NCBI RefSeq assembly: GCF_028858725.1
Contig: NC_084772.1
Location: 17,585,548 to 17,649,547 of the forward strand
Reading direction: 5' to 3'
Source of the DNA: Colius striatus
Lineage: Eukaryota; Chordata; Aves; Coliiformes; Coliidae
Length of the DNA stretch: 64,000 nt
A program made the translations under genes and the position numbers. Under the pieces are notes generated by a model. That model saw nothing but the letters and a program-made list of their open reading frames with translations. It was not told where the DNA came from and searched no databases. Within the stretch, counting starts at the first letter, position 1, and every line of letters begins with the position of its first letter. This document shows positions 12,601-27,771 of the stretch, piece by piece.

Positions 12601-15600
12601 GCAGTCTCACAATGAACATCTTCTCAAGGAGTGAGAAAAGTGTATCTGCTGATTGGAATTCACCAAGCTTGTGTTGGACTGCGAGTCTTTTGAAAAACAT
12701 GTGGCAGATGAGAAAAGGTGCATTGCCTCTGTGTGTGCTCCCCTTTATGCCAATGGTTGTATATTCACTGAGAATATCTAAAATATTTTCCAAACTCTTT
12801 GATCAGATTCTTAACCATTCTTTAATCAGCTCCATTCCTGCCTCAAGAGCATATACAGGATTCTCTTCCCTGACATATGACCATCATGAGGGGAGTGACC
12901 CAAAGCAGCTCAAATTGCAGGTGGGAAGATACTATGAAAACACTATGACAAGCAGCAAGAAGTTATGAAAGTGAACTCAGGATTCACATTTTGAACTAAC
13001 TCACTACTTCAAGAAATGAAGGAAAAAAATCATGTACATTCATTATTATTGATAGTAACAGTAAAGTAACTAGATAAAGCCCAACTTCTGGGCATTATAC
13101 GTAATCTGCTTCACAGTGATCACAGAAGGCTGACATCTACAGCAAAAAATAACTCTGGGATGCCACCATGTGTAGTATAAATGACAGGGTTTTGATGGTG
13201 AACACACATATTCAACATTTTCAATAAGTATTTAAATGAAAATATGATGAAATTGACTGCTGATTTACAGAACTCTTCTTCAGATACCAGGATCACAGTT
13301 TCCAAAGGTGGTACGAACTCAAATCAAGAAGTGGTCTGCAATGTAAATATTTTCCTGAAGCCATGACATTTAAGGCAGGCCATATCCCATATCTCCATCT
13401 ACATAAAAGACCATCTGCAGAACCATACCAGAATATGGAACAGCAGTATTTTGTAGGAGGTGTTGAAGTAGAAACTTCCCTGAAAGTCTTTGTCTTTACC
13501 ACATAAAATTAGGAAAGACTTTAAGAAACTGTTCATTGAAATCAACGGAATGTCTTTTAGTGAATCCCAGTTTCCTTCCTTCTAATTCAACTGAAAATAA
13601 ACATATTTACTCAAAAATGCTAAGCAATGGCAAACTGGAGGAGGTGCTGTTACTGAAAAATCCCGCATGAATTCAGCTTTCCATTTCACTGGTGGAACAG
13701 GCACTTCACAACACTCTTCTTAATTTTTTTCAAATCTCTAGATATTAGTATATAATAAAAACAACTTCTCACACATATGATACAGAAGTGAATATAACAA
13801 TTTTGTACTACATACATTTCCTCCACTCAGTGTATATTTTGTGGTCAAACCTCTGAGACACAAACCCTAGCAGCTCATTAGCATAACAACAGCATATTAA
13901 TAACATCGATGGCATAATAAAACAATAATAGCTTAGGGAACATCAACATTTTGTCACCCATGTATCTCCCATGAAAAAGAACACTAATATAAATGCCACT
14001 GATAAAAGCATGACTTCATTCTTCTGTCACACACAAAATATCACTACCATATAATTAATGCCAGTAAACTCACAGGCTGTACTTGTGCATTGCTTTTATC
14101 CCCCTTGGAAGGAAATAATTCCAATGGTTTTCATCACATGCAAGTCAGTTTTGCTATGACTGTTCAATTCAAAAAGAAAAGCATTGTTTAAAAATTCATT
14201 AAATATTGTCTTTTCAGTCCAGACTCCTGTACAGAAAAGGAGGGGATTCACAGCAAGGGAAGGAGAGCTCCTGCCCCAAAGGGATCCTTGCCAGTGGCTG
14301 GTGTGCTGTCATTTTGTGAGGGACTGAATTCACCCGATCACTTGCTCTAGCTGATGAACTGCTACTGTCTACCAAGGTCCTGAAAAAGTCTTCCAACAAC
14401 ATCAGTTGTTTCTAGGTTCTAACTTAGATGAAAACAAAAATATTTACTGCAAATAAATAAGTAATTGCAAAAGCACCAAAGGTACTAACGAGTTTAGTTG
14501 TTGGCTGTCCAGCTATGGTTGGTAAAATAGGGCTAATTTCTGTTCTCAATCAGCCCACGTGTTGCAATGTCTGACTCGAGCACATCCCATGATGCAATCT
14601 GACTGGAACGATGAGAATCGAGGTGAGTCACTGCAGAGAGCTGGGGCACGCAGGGCACTGATGGAACAACGGCGGGTTGTCATCTCTTAACTAATGCTGG
14701 AGTAGCAGAACGGGCCTCACTACAAGCCAGTGTCACCATAAAAAATTCTGAAATGGGGGAAAGAAATTGCTGCAGACATCTATGAAATCACTGAGATGTG
14801 GTACTTCTCCAGAACAACACTCTGGTTTTAAGAATTCCTAGTTTCAAGAAATGGTGATGAGCACAGCAACATTCTGTTATTGACTTTCTCCCAAGGACAC
14901 AAAAAAAAGGGAAGGCCCAGTCACATGATGGGTAACTGCTGGGTCCCGGGGATCTGGACTTCGCTGTGGATTCTGTGTAAGACAGGAAAGAAGAATCATG
15001 AATGTAACACATACAGCTGGATACATATTTGTACATGAACATCCTGTATTTCTTAGACAAGGGGGTGAAAAATTATCACATAGTGCAACTACACTGGAGG
15101 TGAAAAAAGCTAAAGAAATGCAGCCTTTAAGGGCAGCACTATTCAAAGAGACTCCAGTTTAATATTCATGCAATAACTGCAGTCACATGCAACAACACAG
15201 TCACTCCTACACACTGATACAGGAGTCTACATGAGAAAATCCTTTGAAGAGGATTTTAAAAACCATAGCCCAAAAACCTTTAGAGGGTAAATAAAGTCTC
15301 CTTTAGATATGTCTCTAGGAAGATATCTGGCTTCGACATAAAATATTACTTTGATGAAGGTGTGGAAATCCAACTAGAAGTCCAGAACATCAATAAGAAC
15401 TGAGTCCTTGTGCTTGGTCCACGTACAGTTCAGTGCACATTTGGACAGCAGATATACAAATACAAAAACCTTTTCATAAATAAATTCCAGTTTTTCCTCT
15501 CTCCTTCCTTTTCCTTTTTCATTTGTATGTGGAACTTAAACCTTCAACGGTAAAAAAAACCCAAAATACAAAAACACTGCTTTTGGTGAAACACAAGTTA

Positions 15601-18459
15601 CAACAAGTATCATGAATGGTAACACCTTTTTTCCTACTAATACAGTGATGTATTAGAAAATACTGTTTCTCCTTCATTTACTAATTTATTTAAATATCTT
15701 TTCTCCCCAGTGCTGGTTATAAACTGTAGATTGAAGTTTTCATGCTGTTTCTCTACCTATTCCTTTCCATATTTTACAGACTCAGAATGAGTCAAGCTCA
15801 GCTTTCTGCCATAGACTGTGCAATTTCATGTCAGATGGTTTGGTATAAACAAGCACTTCTAATCAGTTTACTTATCTTGTATTTCTCACAGGTTGTGGAA
15901 GAGAGACTGATATTGCATTTTGGAGTCATGAGGGAAGTGTGACAAAATTAGCTCATGGTAAAAATTATACTTAACAACCCAATGTTACTTCTGAGTGCAA
16001 GGTCATGCATTTAAAAGCTCTGACCTTACACTAAAGCAGATGTGTTTATTAAGATGTCTTCTGTGATTCATCATCAATTCTAGAAAACAATTTTGTTTCA
16101 TGAACAGAACAGCATCATTATTCATTGCTTTATACTGCAAACTCCTTTCTGCTATTTGCATATGAGTGGTGTCCTGCTTCTTAAACAAGAGAGAGAAGGA
16201 AAAAAATAGGTAATATTGCTACTTGTGAACACCAGTTCCAACCTTCATTGCTGGGAACATAGTCTCACAAAATAGATCTTGCAAATCTGAGCTACTCTTT
16301 GTGTTCTCCTGCACACTTGAGACCGTAGATGAAAAGACAGTCCCATGACAAAATGCCTTCTGATGGAAGAAAAAATTCTTTCCCATACAGAAGAGCATAT
16401 GGGAAACTTAAAACTCCATGATAATGTGAAAAATTTTCAAGAATTAAATGCAAGCTGCTGCCTCTGAACTCTCAGCAAAGCTCTGTTCTAAAAGCATGAA
16501 AGGAAGAGGTGGAGTAGACAAATGACGGTAAATTGAATGAAGTAGAAGGTTAAAAGGGAAGGAAAAAGGTAGGGTGTCTTCTGGAAGTAAAACTGAAGGA
16601 AAACACCAGAAAGTTGGAAAATGAAAACAGAAATGGAATGAAACCTTTCTATGCTGTGTGAATCACTGTTTGGCTAGAAACCAGGAAATAATTGCTGGAA
16701 CAGGCAAACGGTGAAAAGACATTATTATAAGACCCTCGGCAGGAAACAAGCAAGATGACTTGAGAGAAGCTGCTGGACTGGCTCCGGACAATTTCCATTG
16801 ATGATGCAGAGTAACAGAAAACAGTGAAAACAGGAATTAAGCAACAGACCCTGCTCATTGTGAGATACAATACTGCAATGGTCTGATCCAATATGCCACA
16901 GGAAACACTGCATCCGAAGAATCACAAATTAACCTGGTAAGAATGGATCTGCCTAAGTCAAATAATGACGTTAAAATATCTAGAACAGAAGCAAATAATT
17001 TCTTTCCTCCATCCTTCCATAACGTGGACAGTTGCATCTGGTTTTAAAAAAAGGACTTTTTTCCTACTAAAAAAAGGTTTCCAGAATTTGTTGGCTTTCC
17101 TTGGAAAAACACTGGTTCATTTAAAAAAAATTATCACTGAGAAAAGCGCTGAAGGCTTCAAGTTTTATTACAGTTCTGGGTCAGAGCTGTAGCTCGAGAG
17201 TCTTGTACTTTCCCAAGAGGAAAACTGAAGCATAACTCGAAGACGGCAACAGCAGAAACAGGGCACCCTGGAAGCATTTCCGAATTCAAAACATGAGATT
17301 TTAACCCAAAAGCGTTGGCCTGAAGGTTCTTGGGTTTTCACTTCGTTTGGTTATTTTTTACAAAATAAACCCAAAAGTATTCCCATTAGCTTTAAAGGCA
17401 AAAAATTTAGAATAGCTGACTTTAAACAGAAGTAGACATTTATTTAGCCTGATGATTTTAAGTACAGTTGAGTAAGCCATTCCTCTGAGAAAGAGCAGGA
17501 GGATCAGATTGTACTATACTGATTTTAGTAAAAGAAAATTGTATTCTCTCCCACAAGATTATTGAGAGGTTAAAGCTGGAGAAGTTACTCTATTTACAAA
17601 AGGCATAAACATTTGCTGAAAATAACATTTCTGTGAGGTTAGACATCAAGCTACTGGTAGGAAAACAGCTATGATTAGGAGCTATTGCAATGGGAATGAG
17701 CAGGTGAGTGCTCCCATCCCAGCTCAGAGTGTGATTCACATGAACCCTTGCTTTGAAAAAGACCTGGGTGACCACCACAGTGTATCTGACTGCTTGTGCA
17801 ACTCATGAAAACACTCAGTTCTCACTCTTGGCAATTCTGACTTCTGGGTGGTTATTAAATATTGCAATATTCAGCCTTTTTAACACCCATAAAGACATAC
17901 ACCAGTGGAGGAGAATTTGGCCCTTGGCCATTAACTTAACTTAATTAGCTTTTATTTTGTTTTTTCAGGCCAACTCAGAACGCCAGCACATGCAGTTTTC
18001 CCAGTTCTTATGGATGACACAGACCTGAGGAAATTGAAGCATTCAGAAACATCTGTCTTTGGTAGAAATATACATTTCTTGTGCCTACTGATGTCTTTAT
18101 AATTTCACCCTCTTAAGGGATAATAGGAGTCTCTTTTTTGCCCGGATCTAAATTAGAAGTATCCTTAGTAACAATAAAATAATAGTGGTGAAAGAGAACA
18201 AGTAGCAGGCCCATTATATTCTTGCATTACATAAAAATGGCATTCTTCAATAGAACTTTTCACTGTGACTGGTCTCTAGACATTAGAGCTCTAAGGAGAA
18301 ATAATATTTACAATGGTTTTTAAGATTTTGACATTTAACTTCATTCTAAATTACAAACAAAAGCTTTTAAAATCTGTGCAAAGAACAAGGCTAGTAAGCA
18401 GTGTTTCCCCATAATGCTCTTTCAGACTCCTAAGTCAGAGATTGTGTCTCTTGTGAAAT
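9601..18459. other. Intergenic, no gene recognised
   Basis: AT-rich DNA without recognisable repeats. Frames overlap on both strands around 12546-12968 (140 codons on +, 76 on -) but match no family I know and are within chance expectation. An 8-bp-arm palindrome lies at 11293-11310. Confidence 0.55.
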
Positions 18460-18850
18460 AGTTGTTAATTGATTTTTCTTCATAAATTTGTCCAGTTGTT
18501 TTTTGAACTTATGAAAACTTCTGTTATCCCCAACATCCTGTGGCAGAGAGCTCCACAGCTGAATCCCATTGGTTTAAAGGAACATCTTCTTTTGCTTTTC
18601 TGAACCTGCCTGCTGCTACTTTCATTTCATGCCCCAGATCTTGTTGGAAAAGACAGTGAGCAATCCCCTCTTCACTTTTTCCATGCCACTCTGATTTTAT
18701 GGATTATAAGGATATGATATCCTTAATTTACAGGCTAGAAGTCCTGCTCTTCATACTTTTCCAAGAGGAAGCAATTTCATCCCTTTGATTTGGCATGCTG
18801 TTTCCATGATTTTCCATCTTCTGGAACTCTGTTGCTTTTCCTTTGAGGCA
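18460..18850 (-). mobile_element. Old CR1 LINE remnant, 3' portion of ORF2
   Basis: The + strand is the antisense of an older CR1 type. It shows the landmarks CATCCTGTGGCAGAGAGCTC, CACAGCTGAATC, GAACCTGCCTGCTGCTA, TTTCATTTCATGCCCC and the AAGTCCTGCTCTTCATAC region in the right order. In the sense direction these encode the 'LFSLEKRRLRGD ... RWNRLP' end of ORF2, now full of stops. The copy is strongly diverged, without a clear octamer tail. Confidence 0.75.
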
Positions 18851-21800
18851 TAGAACCAAAAATTTATATACAGTCTTATGGATTAAAGTGTACAACATGC
18901 AGTGACATTATAATGCTTTCTGGTTTGTTTATGGTTTTTTCCCGATTTGGGGGTTTTTTGAGCCTGAGTTTTAAGCTGACACACTGAGCTGACTTTCAAT
19001 TGACTGATATTCTGACCCTGCTTTGAGCAGATGGTTGGAGTATAATTTCTCCAGACATCTCTTCCAATTTCAACAATTCGGTGAGTCTGACTCAAGCTGA
19101 GGAGAGAGCAGGTGAAATATTTCTGTTTTGCCACTGTACAAGATACTGGAATCACTCCTGTCCCAGTGTTATGCACAGCCCCTGCAACCCCTACTTGAGA
19201 AAAATGAATACAAACTGGGTCAGGCACAGAAAATCATTACTAAGATGAATGGGAAAGGCAGAGCTTATCTTCCACAAGAAAACTAAATGAACTTAGGTTT
19301 AGCCTAGCAGACTGAGGCCTGAAAAGGTTCTTGATTGATGTCTGAAGTACATTACAGAGCTAAATATAGAGAATGTCTATTTAAGCTATACAATGGCACT
19401 GAATTAACCACAGACTGTTCAGGTGTATCAACCATTCTTGAAAAAAATCAAACTAGAAAATAAGGGAAAGATTCTGTGAGTGTTCTGAACAACATTTCCA
19501 TCTGCCAGTGACTCCGGCAGTACCAAAGCCAAAAGCATTATATTTACAATTTGGCATTTTTGTGAGCCTTTTTCTTGCAAGTAAATGATGGGGAAGACAA
19601 TGTAATTTTTCATCAGGCTTTAGCTTTCATAGAATTTCACAATGTAATGGAATATGACACTTCTGAAATTTCTCCATTCATGTCTATCTCAAATACAATA
19701 CGTGCTGTTTGAAACTACTAGCTATAGCAACAAGTAAGAGACAGGCTTTCCACCAACTCTGGATAAGCCTCTTAACAATTTAATGAGGAAAAACTTCAAA
19801 ACTCTCAAAACTGCCTATATTTAAAAAGAAAGGCAAGTGCAGAGAAATACAGCTCTTGGAAAAATCTATTAACAACCTAGAAATTACACTAGCTAAATCT
19901 TTCTAAGGAGTAGTGACAAATGTTTGCAGTGCTAAAGCAGTGATTGTTCTATTACCTCACATAAAGTCCCTTATTAACAGCTGGGGACACCAACAAATTG
20001 CTTGTCTGTCAGGTCAGAAAATTCAAGACAACAGCTTGTATTTTGCCTATTAAAACTGAAGAAGAACACACAACCAGATTAACCAAACTGAACAGGCTTC
20101 TAAACTTGCTTTTTAAGATGTTGTGTTCCCTGACCTCCCTGTTCAGTGTGCATTTGGGCTACACAAAGGTGGGGCAGAGTTTGGAAACCCATGGGTCTCA
20201 GCCCTTGAGAGATGTTTAGCTGCTGATGTGTCAGAAGACCCAGCATGTCAGGTTTTACTCGAGCTGCAAAAGTCAATCTGGTAGTTAGGAAGTACAGGGC
20301 ATGGGACATTACACACCTCATAAACTCTTTTAGTCAGAGTATTCTATACAAAAGATTTTGAGTCACTGCCTTTTTCAGGACTTGTTAAGAACATAAAAGC
20401 AGGTCTGGTGGATTGCTGCTGCCACTCCATTCAGCTGGCTTATGCCTACTAATAAACAGCTTTGTGTGAGACCTCTTCCCAGGCACAGCACCCATTCAGA
20501 CACATATGTACATGGTGTTTTGCACAATGGAGCATCCCATGCAGAGGCATGTAGACTAAGGTGAGAGACTTGTTTGTTTTCTGAAGAGAAAGCAGGAGAG
20601 TCCCTCCAACACTTCACAATGGACAGGAGTTCTTTAATTTTAAACAGGAAAGAAAAATTTACTTCCACTTTTTGGAAAAATATCAGTGTCTCTGAGGATC
20701 ATTTTATTCTCCCTTTCACACAGCAACCGTTACTTACTTACTTACGTTATCTCTGGAAAGTACACAAGTCTCCCAGCAATTCACACCTTAATTCTGGTTT
20801 TAATCACTCTCTCTCACCAAGTCTTACCCTCACTAAGGGAATGAGACATATGTCACTGGCCTCAGGGGAGTCAGTTTTAGACACCTTTTTGTAGATAAAT
20901 TATTTCTAGAATCTGTATGTAAAACATAAAAGTGTGTAACACTTAAATCTTTAATTACTATTGTTGAAGCTTACAGGAATCTCTCTCATTAAAACGGTGA
21001 ATTTCTAACAGGCTTTAAACAAGTTACTCTTGCATGGTGGAAGAGATCACATCTACCAACAGCTAGTCCAGTAAATCACCATTCTGCCTAAAATGTAGTA
21101 GTGAGGGCAGCTACCTTGTGAATCTTTTGAGAGCTCCTGGGGAACTGAAAAAGGGTGAACAGGCTCAAGGTAGGCTCAGCTGTCAGTGTTTGCCTACAGA
21201 TCTTTTTTACAGTTTTAATTTATTGCTCAACAAATTTTGTCTGAGAGTCTTTTTGGATACCTGAGCTGATTCAACAGGATAATTAACTCATTTAAACTTT
21301 CATTTTCTGATAAAAAAGATCATTTGAAGATGAATACATTTATCTGCCCAAGTGCATTCCCATGCCTTTTTTCTGTGTAATTCTTCTGTCATTTCTTGAA
21401 ATTTACTGCTTGAACTAAATACTTCAGCCAAAGGATCTGTCTCAATCCCATCTCATTTGATGGGATGTCTTTCAAAGACTTTGCTGGAAGTGGACGGGTT
21501 TGTAATGGTTCCCTGAACTACGAGTGGGTCTAAGGAGCAGCTGTGGTAATGCTGACTGGCTGTCATTTCACTTTTTTCCCACAGATATTTAGCCAAGTAC
21601 CACTACATATTTTATACTCTCCCTCAGTGTCAACAAGCTAATACAAGTTAAAGAAAGCCTGGTTGGAGTTTCCCGGCATTCTGGGTGGAGCGCAGCCGAG
21701 GACTTCAGCTCCAGCTTCATTACACTGCCATTGTAGCCATCCGTTCTCTTTAGCTCAAAGATTTATGATGATCAGGATTTATGATGACCAGAAACAATTC

Positions 21801-24800
21801 AAAGACCGTAACTATAATGTACACGTACTCCTCAGTAACATATATCTAATGATATAAATATGATGAATCTTAATTAACTTTGATTCTACAGTTTTAATAT
21901 GCTGCAGTCAAGATTTACTGACATCTTGCAACCATTAACTAGTTATTCTTGTACTAGCCTGTATGAAATAACTAAGAGAAATAATATATTAGCCTTGTCT
22001 CTGCAATGTACAAGAACTTCCCATTATACATTAATGGAATTATCTGGGACTGCATCACCTTAAATACTAAAATAAATATGGAACTACCACTATCATCCAG
22101 ATGTAACTCTGCATTTGGCCATGTCAATATGTGTGATATTCTGCTTAGAATGATGGCTCTTTTCCACATCTATAAAATCCTGGTCTTATTTCAAAGCTGT
22201 CAGTTATGGAACATTATAAAGTCAGATTTTCATGTTTTCTATAACTTTCCAAGTTGACTTAAGCATTAATGCATTAAATTGTGACTATGGTCAGACAGTT
22301 GATTGAAACTCACTTTAGCTAAAGATTGCACAAACTTTTAATTGAGTTCTTCTTCAAGTGATCAAAAGCCACAAGACTATGGCCGATGCTGCATCTGTCC
22401 TCTCGTTTAGCATCATTTCAGTTTATACTATCAGTCACATCACTTAAGGTCAAACTGTGTTAAACATGACAGCATTCACTTCACGTAACACAGACCTCTG
22501 TAACATAATTTAGACTTTGGTGCAATATTGTAAATTAGTTTTGGTTTACATGTTCAAATACTAAGATTCATGTAGCTTATAATAGAGCTTGATATTATTA
22601 TATTCTTATGTTAATACAATATTGAACGCATTAAAATGCAACAGGATGCAGACAACCCAGCTCGTACCACTTCAGTGGAATTAAGATCTTTGTTATCAAG
22701 AGGCAGATCAAAACCAAAACATAAATTTTACTACCTACATAGTTTAGAAACATAAGACAGGAATAAGTTCAGCAGGGCAAAATAGTTTAAAGTAAATTTG
22801 GTACTGAAATACATTTTCTATAGAAGAGACTGACATTTCTTTCAAGGTTTGCAGAAGCCACTTTATGACCCATTAGGAATCAAATGTAATATTTGTGGCA
22901 CAAGTGCATATACTGTAACATTTATTGAGTCTATTCATCTGAGATAAAACACATAGGATACAAAAATGTGAAAGCCATTATAATATTTCATCCCCATTTA
23001 TTTATCTGGTCAGGATATGCTACTGAATTTCACAACTCATTTATGATGGAGTCATGGGAATATGGCAATTGCATAAATAACACCCCAAGTCAAAATGCAA
23101 AACTGTAACCATTGAAAAAGTACAATTGCTTTTTATAGCAGTTCTTAATCTGCTCTTTCCTCACCACAGAAATATGACACATTAACCATTTATTGATCTT
23201 TGATGTCATCATGTGACCTTTAAAAAGAAAAGGCATGGACTTAAACAAAAACTGTTCCATAACAGATTAATGCAGTTGGCCTTTCTTGTGACATTGTTAT
23301 GGCTTCCAGAGCAAGCGTTTGTGATGTCGGATGCCAAGTACTGTAATCGTAGCAGGCACAGAAAAAAAGCAAGCCACCATGGATCAGCACCATTGGTGTA
23401 ATGAGAAGTAACCCTAAATAGAAAATACTAGGGTACATCTAAAAGAAATTATGTCTTTGTTGGAACCAATGATTAAAATACATAAAATTACTCATGAAAT
23501 TAGTTTTCAACTTCCAACTAGGCAATACCCAGATACAAACATACAAATTCCACATATGAACACATGTGCAAATATATTCCCCTGTACAAACAGCACACTG
23601 CTGAATCACTTTAAGCTAGGAATACTGGAACCTGCACACACAGAAATGCAACTGACAGACGTTCAATCCATTTGAGTGCATAAGTCTTCCCATCTTGTGT
23701 ACACAAATAAATGATAATGCTCACAAATACATGACTGGTATTTGTTAGAAATTGTGTGTGTGAAGGGGGTTGAGCTGTTTGGCAGAAACAGTGCTGCAGG
23801 AAGTGTCACTAGATACACAACATGGCAGATCGCAATCAAAGATTCGGGGTCACGAGATCGAGAGCTGGAAACATCCAAGTTATTGATCCCTTTTGGTATT
23901 TTGTGGATGCAGTGAATGTTACAACTTATGGATGACATTTTGCCTGCACTGAGGAAATGAGTGCTAATAATGAAGTCATATACTTTCATTTGTGCTGCCT
24001 CCACTTTCTAATTGCACCAGTTATGCTAGAATACCCCTACTCAGATAACCTGCAGAGTCATTCACCATGCACTGTTGACTCATGACTGTTCAGTTTAGCT
24101 GTATGAAAGAAAGACCATATAGAAATTGTTTTGGTTTAGTAACTGCAGCTGAATTAAAAATTTCTACTATTCAAATAAAAAGTAATGATAATATTTAAGT
24201 GTCTAACTTGCCTGCCTGACAGTTCAGTGAGGGATTCACTTGCTGACAGGAAGAAAAGGGAAAGGTATCTGGCACATTCTCAAACTGCAGCCTTCTAAAA
24301 CAGAAAAGGTCAGATAAATCTCACCATTTTAGAAAGGAAAGTGTTAAGTTTTGTAGCAGGAAACAAGAAATGTCTACCATGTACTTGGTCTAGAAAGCTT
24401 TCCATTTGGAAAACTGGAGCAAGCAATGTGGAGAGTTGTTCTTCAGGTTCCACCATTTATTCCAGAGGCCTCCTCAGCCATTACACTACAACAACGGTAG
24501 TTAACGTTCTACATCTCACTTGGTGTTTCCAAAACACAAGTAATGGGACATATGTTTTCCAGTTACAATAAGAACAATGTGTGGAGAGACAAGCCTCTCA
24601 GACAATGTAGTGCCAAATACTTTTCTATTGCAATGATGTGGCCCCACTGATTTCAAGATGTGGCTTTAGGGATAAAGAAAGAATGGAAATGCAACTACAT
24701 CACAAACCCCAGCTTTTGAATGAAGAGAGAGAATGCAGTGGAGTATAAGCAACATTCTGAGTAACATATAATTATGTTTTAAAGTAGAACTATGAATCAG

Positions 24801-26729
24801 AATACCCATTAATGGAACCCCTGAATTTATTAATTTTGCTAAAGAGGTAAGTCACTAAACTGTCTTTGAAGTGGTGTTAATACAAAGGTCAGTCAGTCAT
24901 TAGAAGCATAAAGTATCCTCCTGCGCTTTGGAGAATTCGAATACTTAGTAATGGATGTTAAAAGACAAGCCAGAGTTCTTTCAGCACATTTTAGTTGGAA
25001 AATGGAATATTCTTCACATAGAAATGTAACATACAAAGAAGGTAACCTTTTCACTATAGAAAATGCCAGTACTACACTGCAGAACAACAGAAACATTACA
25101 ATTCTATTGCTTTTTTTGAAACGCAACTTGTAAGTGTTGGCTAACACTGAGCAAGGATGGACACTCAGCAAATATTACAAGGACTTTTTACCTTATTTAT
25201 TGCAGCTGTAAGGATTCAAAATTCTCCCAGACAAACTCCACCTGTGAAAACCCAAATGGTATAGAGCAGAGGCAGCTGGGAAGCCATATTTTTTTTCTTT
25301 CATGGAAAGTTGGAATCAGAGACACAAATATTTTATTAAATTCAGTAAGGGGTTCTGTATACCATGGCTTTGATTATCAAAACTCACAACATTTGGATGT
25401 TTTCACATTTTAAGTAAAGAAATAAATGTACCAACAAAAGTTATTCTTCCATCCCAAAAGTGCTACTTAATTGAAAACCCATTTTCTTTCCACCAAAAAA
25501 AGAAAAAGTTTCAATGAAAAATGTACTACTTGCAACTACTAGTTTTAATGTTCAGGCTAAGAGTCTGGAAACCATTGACACTGATAAATTTGCTAGCAGT
25601 AACAGAGCAATGCTGCAAGCTTCCTGCAATCCCCACCTCCCTTCAGGGACCCAGAAATAGCTGCTGGAAGTCCCAGAGTGGGTTTAGCTGATTCATGAGA
25701 AATGCAATTAGGCCAGGAAGAAAATGCACTGATTAGTTATTTCTCAGATAGGTTTTGCTGCTAAAATTGCAGGTGAGAACTGTAATCTTGGAGAGGCTTC
25801 TGGCTCATAAGAAACTCAGCCAAACTGAAGAGGCAATACCAACTGTCCTCATTAACTGATTCTTAATCCACAAGTATAAAGTAATTTGTATGCTGCTTGT
25901 AGGGATTAATCTAGGCCAAGGCAAGAGTTTCTAGTGAGCCTAGCACACAAGAAAATCTCAAATACTGAAACAAAAGCTTGCAAACAAGAATGTGCTTTAA
26001 TACGTATCATCTCCCAGTATTCTGCAGCATTTCCAATCAGTGTATATGTCAATAAAGGAAGTTTGCATAATGGGCATGGCGATTTCAGTTACTGAACCCA
26101 TGGTCCAGATCTAGTAAACACAACAAAATTTCTCTGCAAAACATACAAAACACTTTACTGCCAAATTAACGATGAAGAACATCTCTTACAACTTCGTGTC
26201 CGGTTCTGTGTCTCCACAACACTTGTGTACTGCACATAGAATTGCTGCAGACCAGACTTGGGCCACAGGTAATTCATATTAGCACAATAATTTTCCCTTA
26301 AATGGATTATGCCAATCCTTCCCTGTGCACATGATGGAAATGGAGTTTGTTCGTCCTCCTCACCTAGGTTAGGGAGGATTCGGGAATTTTATAAAGACAT
26401 TAAATGTTATTGCAATTGGCAAGTCCCAGATTTAAAATGTCTAAAACCTTGTAATTTAAAATAGTCTTATGACTATTTTGACAAGCTACCACGGTTGCCA
26501 CAGGCCTTTGAAATGCAGAAGGCGGAATGCCCTTAAGCTAAAAATGTGCCTTTTCTTTATCCCACTGAATTGTTCTCAGGCTGAGCTGAGTTACAAATTG
26601 TTTAAAATTGACATTTTCTTCTTTTACTTGAACTGCTCAGGAAAATTTAGGAACATAGGAAGAGATTTCTTGAGTCATCAGACACAGTCCGTAGGCACCA
26701 TGTTATATAACCCTTTTCATAAAAGTACT
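18851..26729. other. Intergenic, no gene recognised
   Basis: Unique AT-rich DNA with a small tandem duplication at 21.77 kb. No repeat tail and no coding signature was seen. Confidence 0.55.
21761..21792 (+). repeat. 16-bp tandem duplication, two copies
   Basis: ATTTATGATGATCAGG is followed directly by ATTTATGATGACCAGA, two differences in 16 positions. This is a small replication-slippage type duplication in unique DNA. Confidence 0.85.
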
Positions 26730-27050
26730 GAGCTCCACCTCACCACCAACTGGTTTTTTTCAGAGCCCACTACCTCAGTTATAGGCTGTTCCAGAACCTC
26801 ATGTGATTAAAAAACCTTCTTCTGATTTCCAGCCAGAATATACTCACAGACAGTTTAGACCCATTTCTTTTTTCATAGGCAAATAATGCCCATTAGCTTA
26901 AATAGCTCTTTTCTATGTCTTACACTTATTCCCTCATGTATTCATTTTGTCTCTCAGTTTTTGTCCTCCTATGCTGAACAAGCCAAGCCTTTTTTAGTTC
27001 CTTATCCTAGAATAGGTCCTCCACTCCTGTAATGAGTTTCAGGAGCACAG
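26730..27050 (-). mobile_element. Old CR1 LINE remnant
   Basis: The + strand carries the antisense CR1 landmarks GCTGTTCCAGAACCTCATGT, AACCTTCTTCTGATTTCCAG, ACAGTTTAGACCCATTT, AGCTTAAATAGCTCTTTTCT and GAACAAGCCAAGCC in their usual order. These belong to CR1 types found in reptiles as well as birds, so the insertion is probably old. No reading frame survives. Confidence 0.75.
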
Positions 27051-27771
27051 CAAAACATAACTGTCCATAGGCAGGTCTGAATCACTGCAAAAGCAAAGGC
27101 ACATGACACACCGGCAACACCTGAAACCTACTGGGACCTCATGACTAACCTAGAGCTCTCACACTCCTCTTCCCTAACTCCAATCAACCAGCATTCATCG
27201 ATAATTTCAATTAAGGAAAGGACAAAGCAGAAGTCTTGCAAATGCACCTGGTTTTGGAGCTCACTGCCACGAGGGAACAGAAGGAACACAGCACTGATGA
27301 AAGCTTAGATTCATTTCTCAAGTACTTTTGGAATTGATAACTCTCGTAACGTTTGATCCAAGAACAAAACCAGAACACATCAAGTGGAGTTCTTCCATGT
27401 CTGTTACAAAGCATCTGAAATTAGTCTGAATTTTCCAGAAGCTCTCAAAAGGCTTTTAGCCAAGTTCAAGGAGGGAGTAGGCTTTAAAAGTTTAGTGACA
27501 ACAGAACTAACAGATCTATACACCAGCATATTACACAAAGATGGTGTAACTGTATCACCCACGGACTTGATAGTGGATAAAATAAACATTTCTGGGAAAA
27601 CTGGGAGAATACAGCATCAATGATGGGAAAGAAATAAACAGTATATAATCATATTTGGTGAGCCAATGTTAATTTTTATGCAAAGAGCACACAAGGAAAA
27701 TTAGCTTGAGTATTAAAAAATAGCTCCTTACAGAGCCTGGAAACTGCAAAACAGTGAATACCTAGTGGAGC
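27051..27771. other. Short region between two CR1 copies, origin unclear
   Basis: GGAGCTCACTGCCACGAGGG near 27257 recalls a CR1 segment ('aactcattgccacaggatg') in sense orientation, so part of this may be another decayed CR1. A 79-codon frame at 27384-27623 has no recognised family. Confidence 0.3.

Noticed and set aside
12546..12968. 140-codon + frame with an overlapping 76-codon minus frame (12563-12793)
   Set aside because: A frame of this length is expected a few times by chance in a 64-kb AT-rich window; no family, motif or conserved-looking segment was recognised in either reading.
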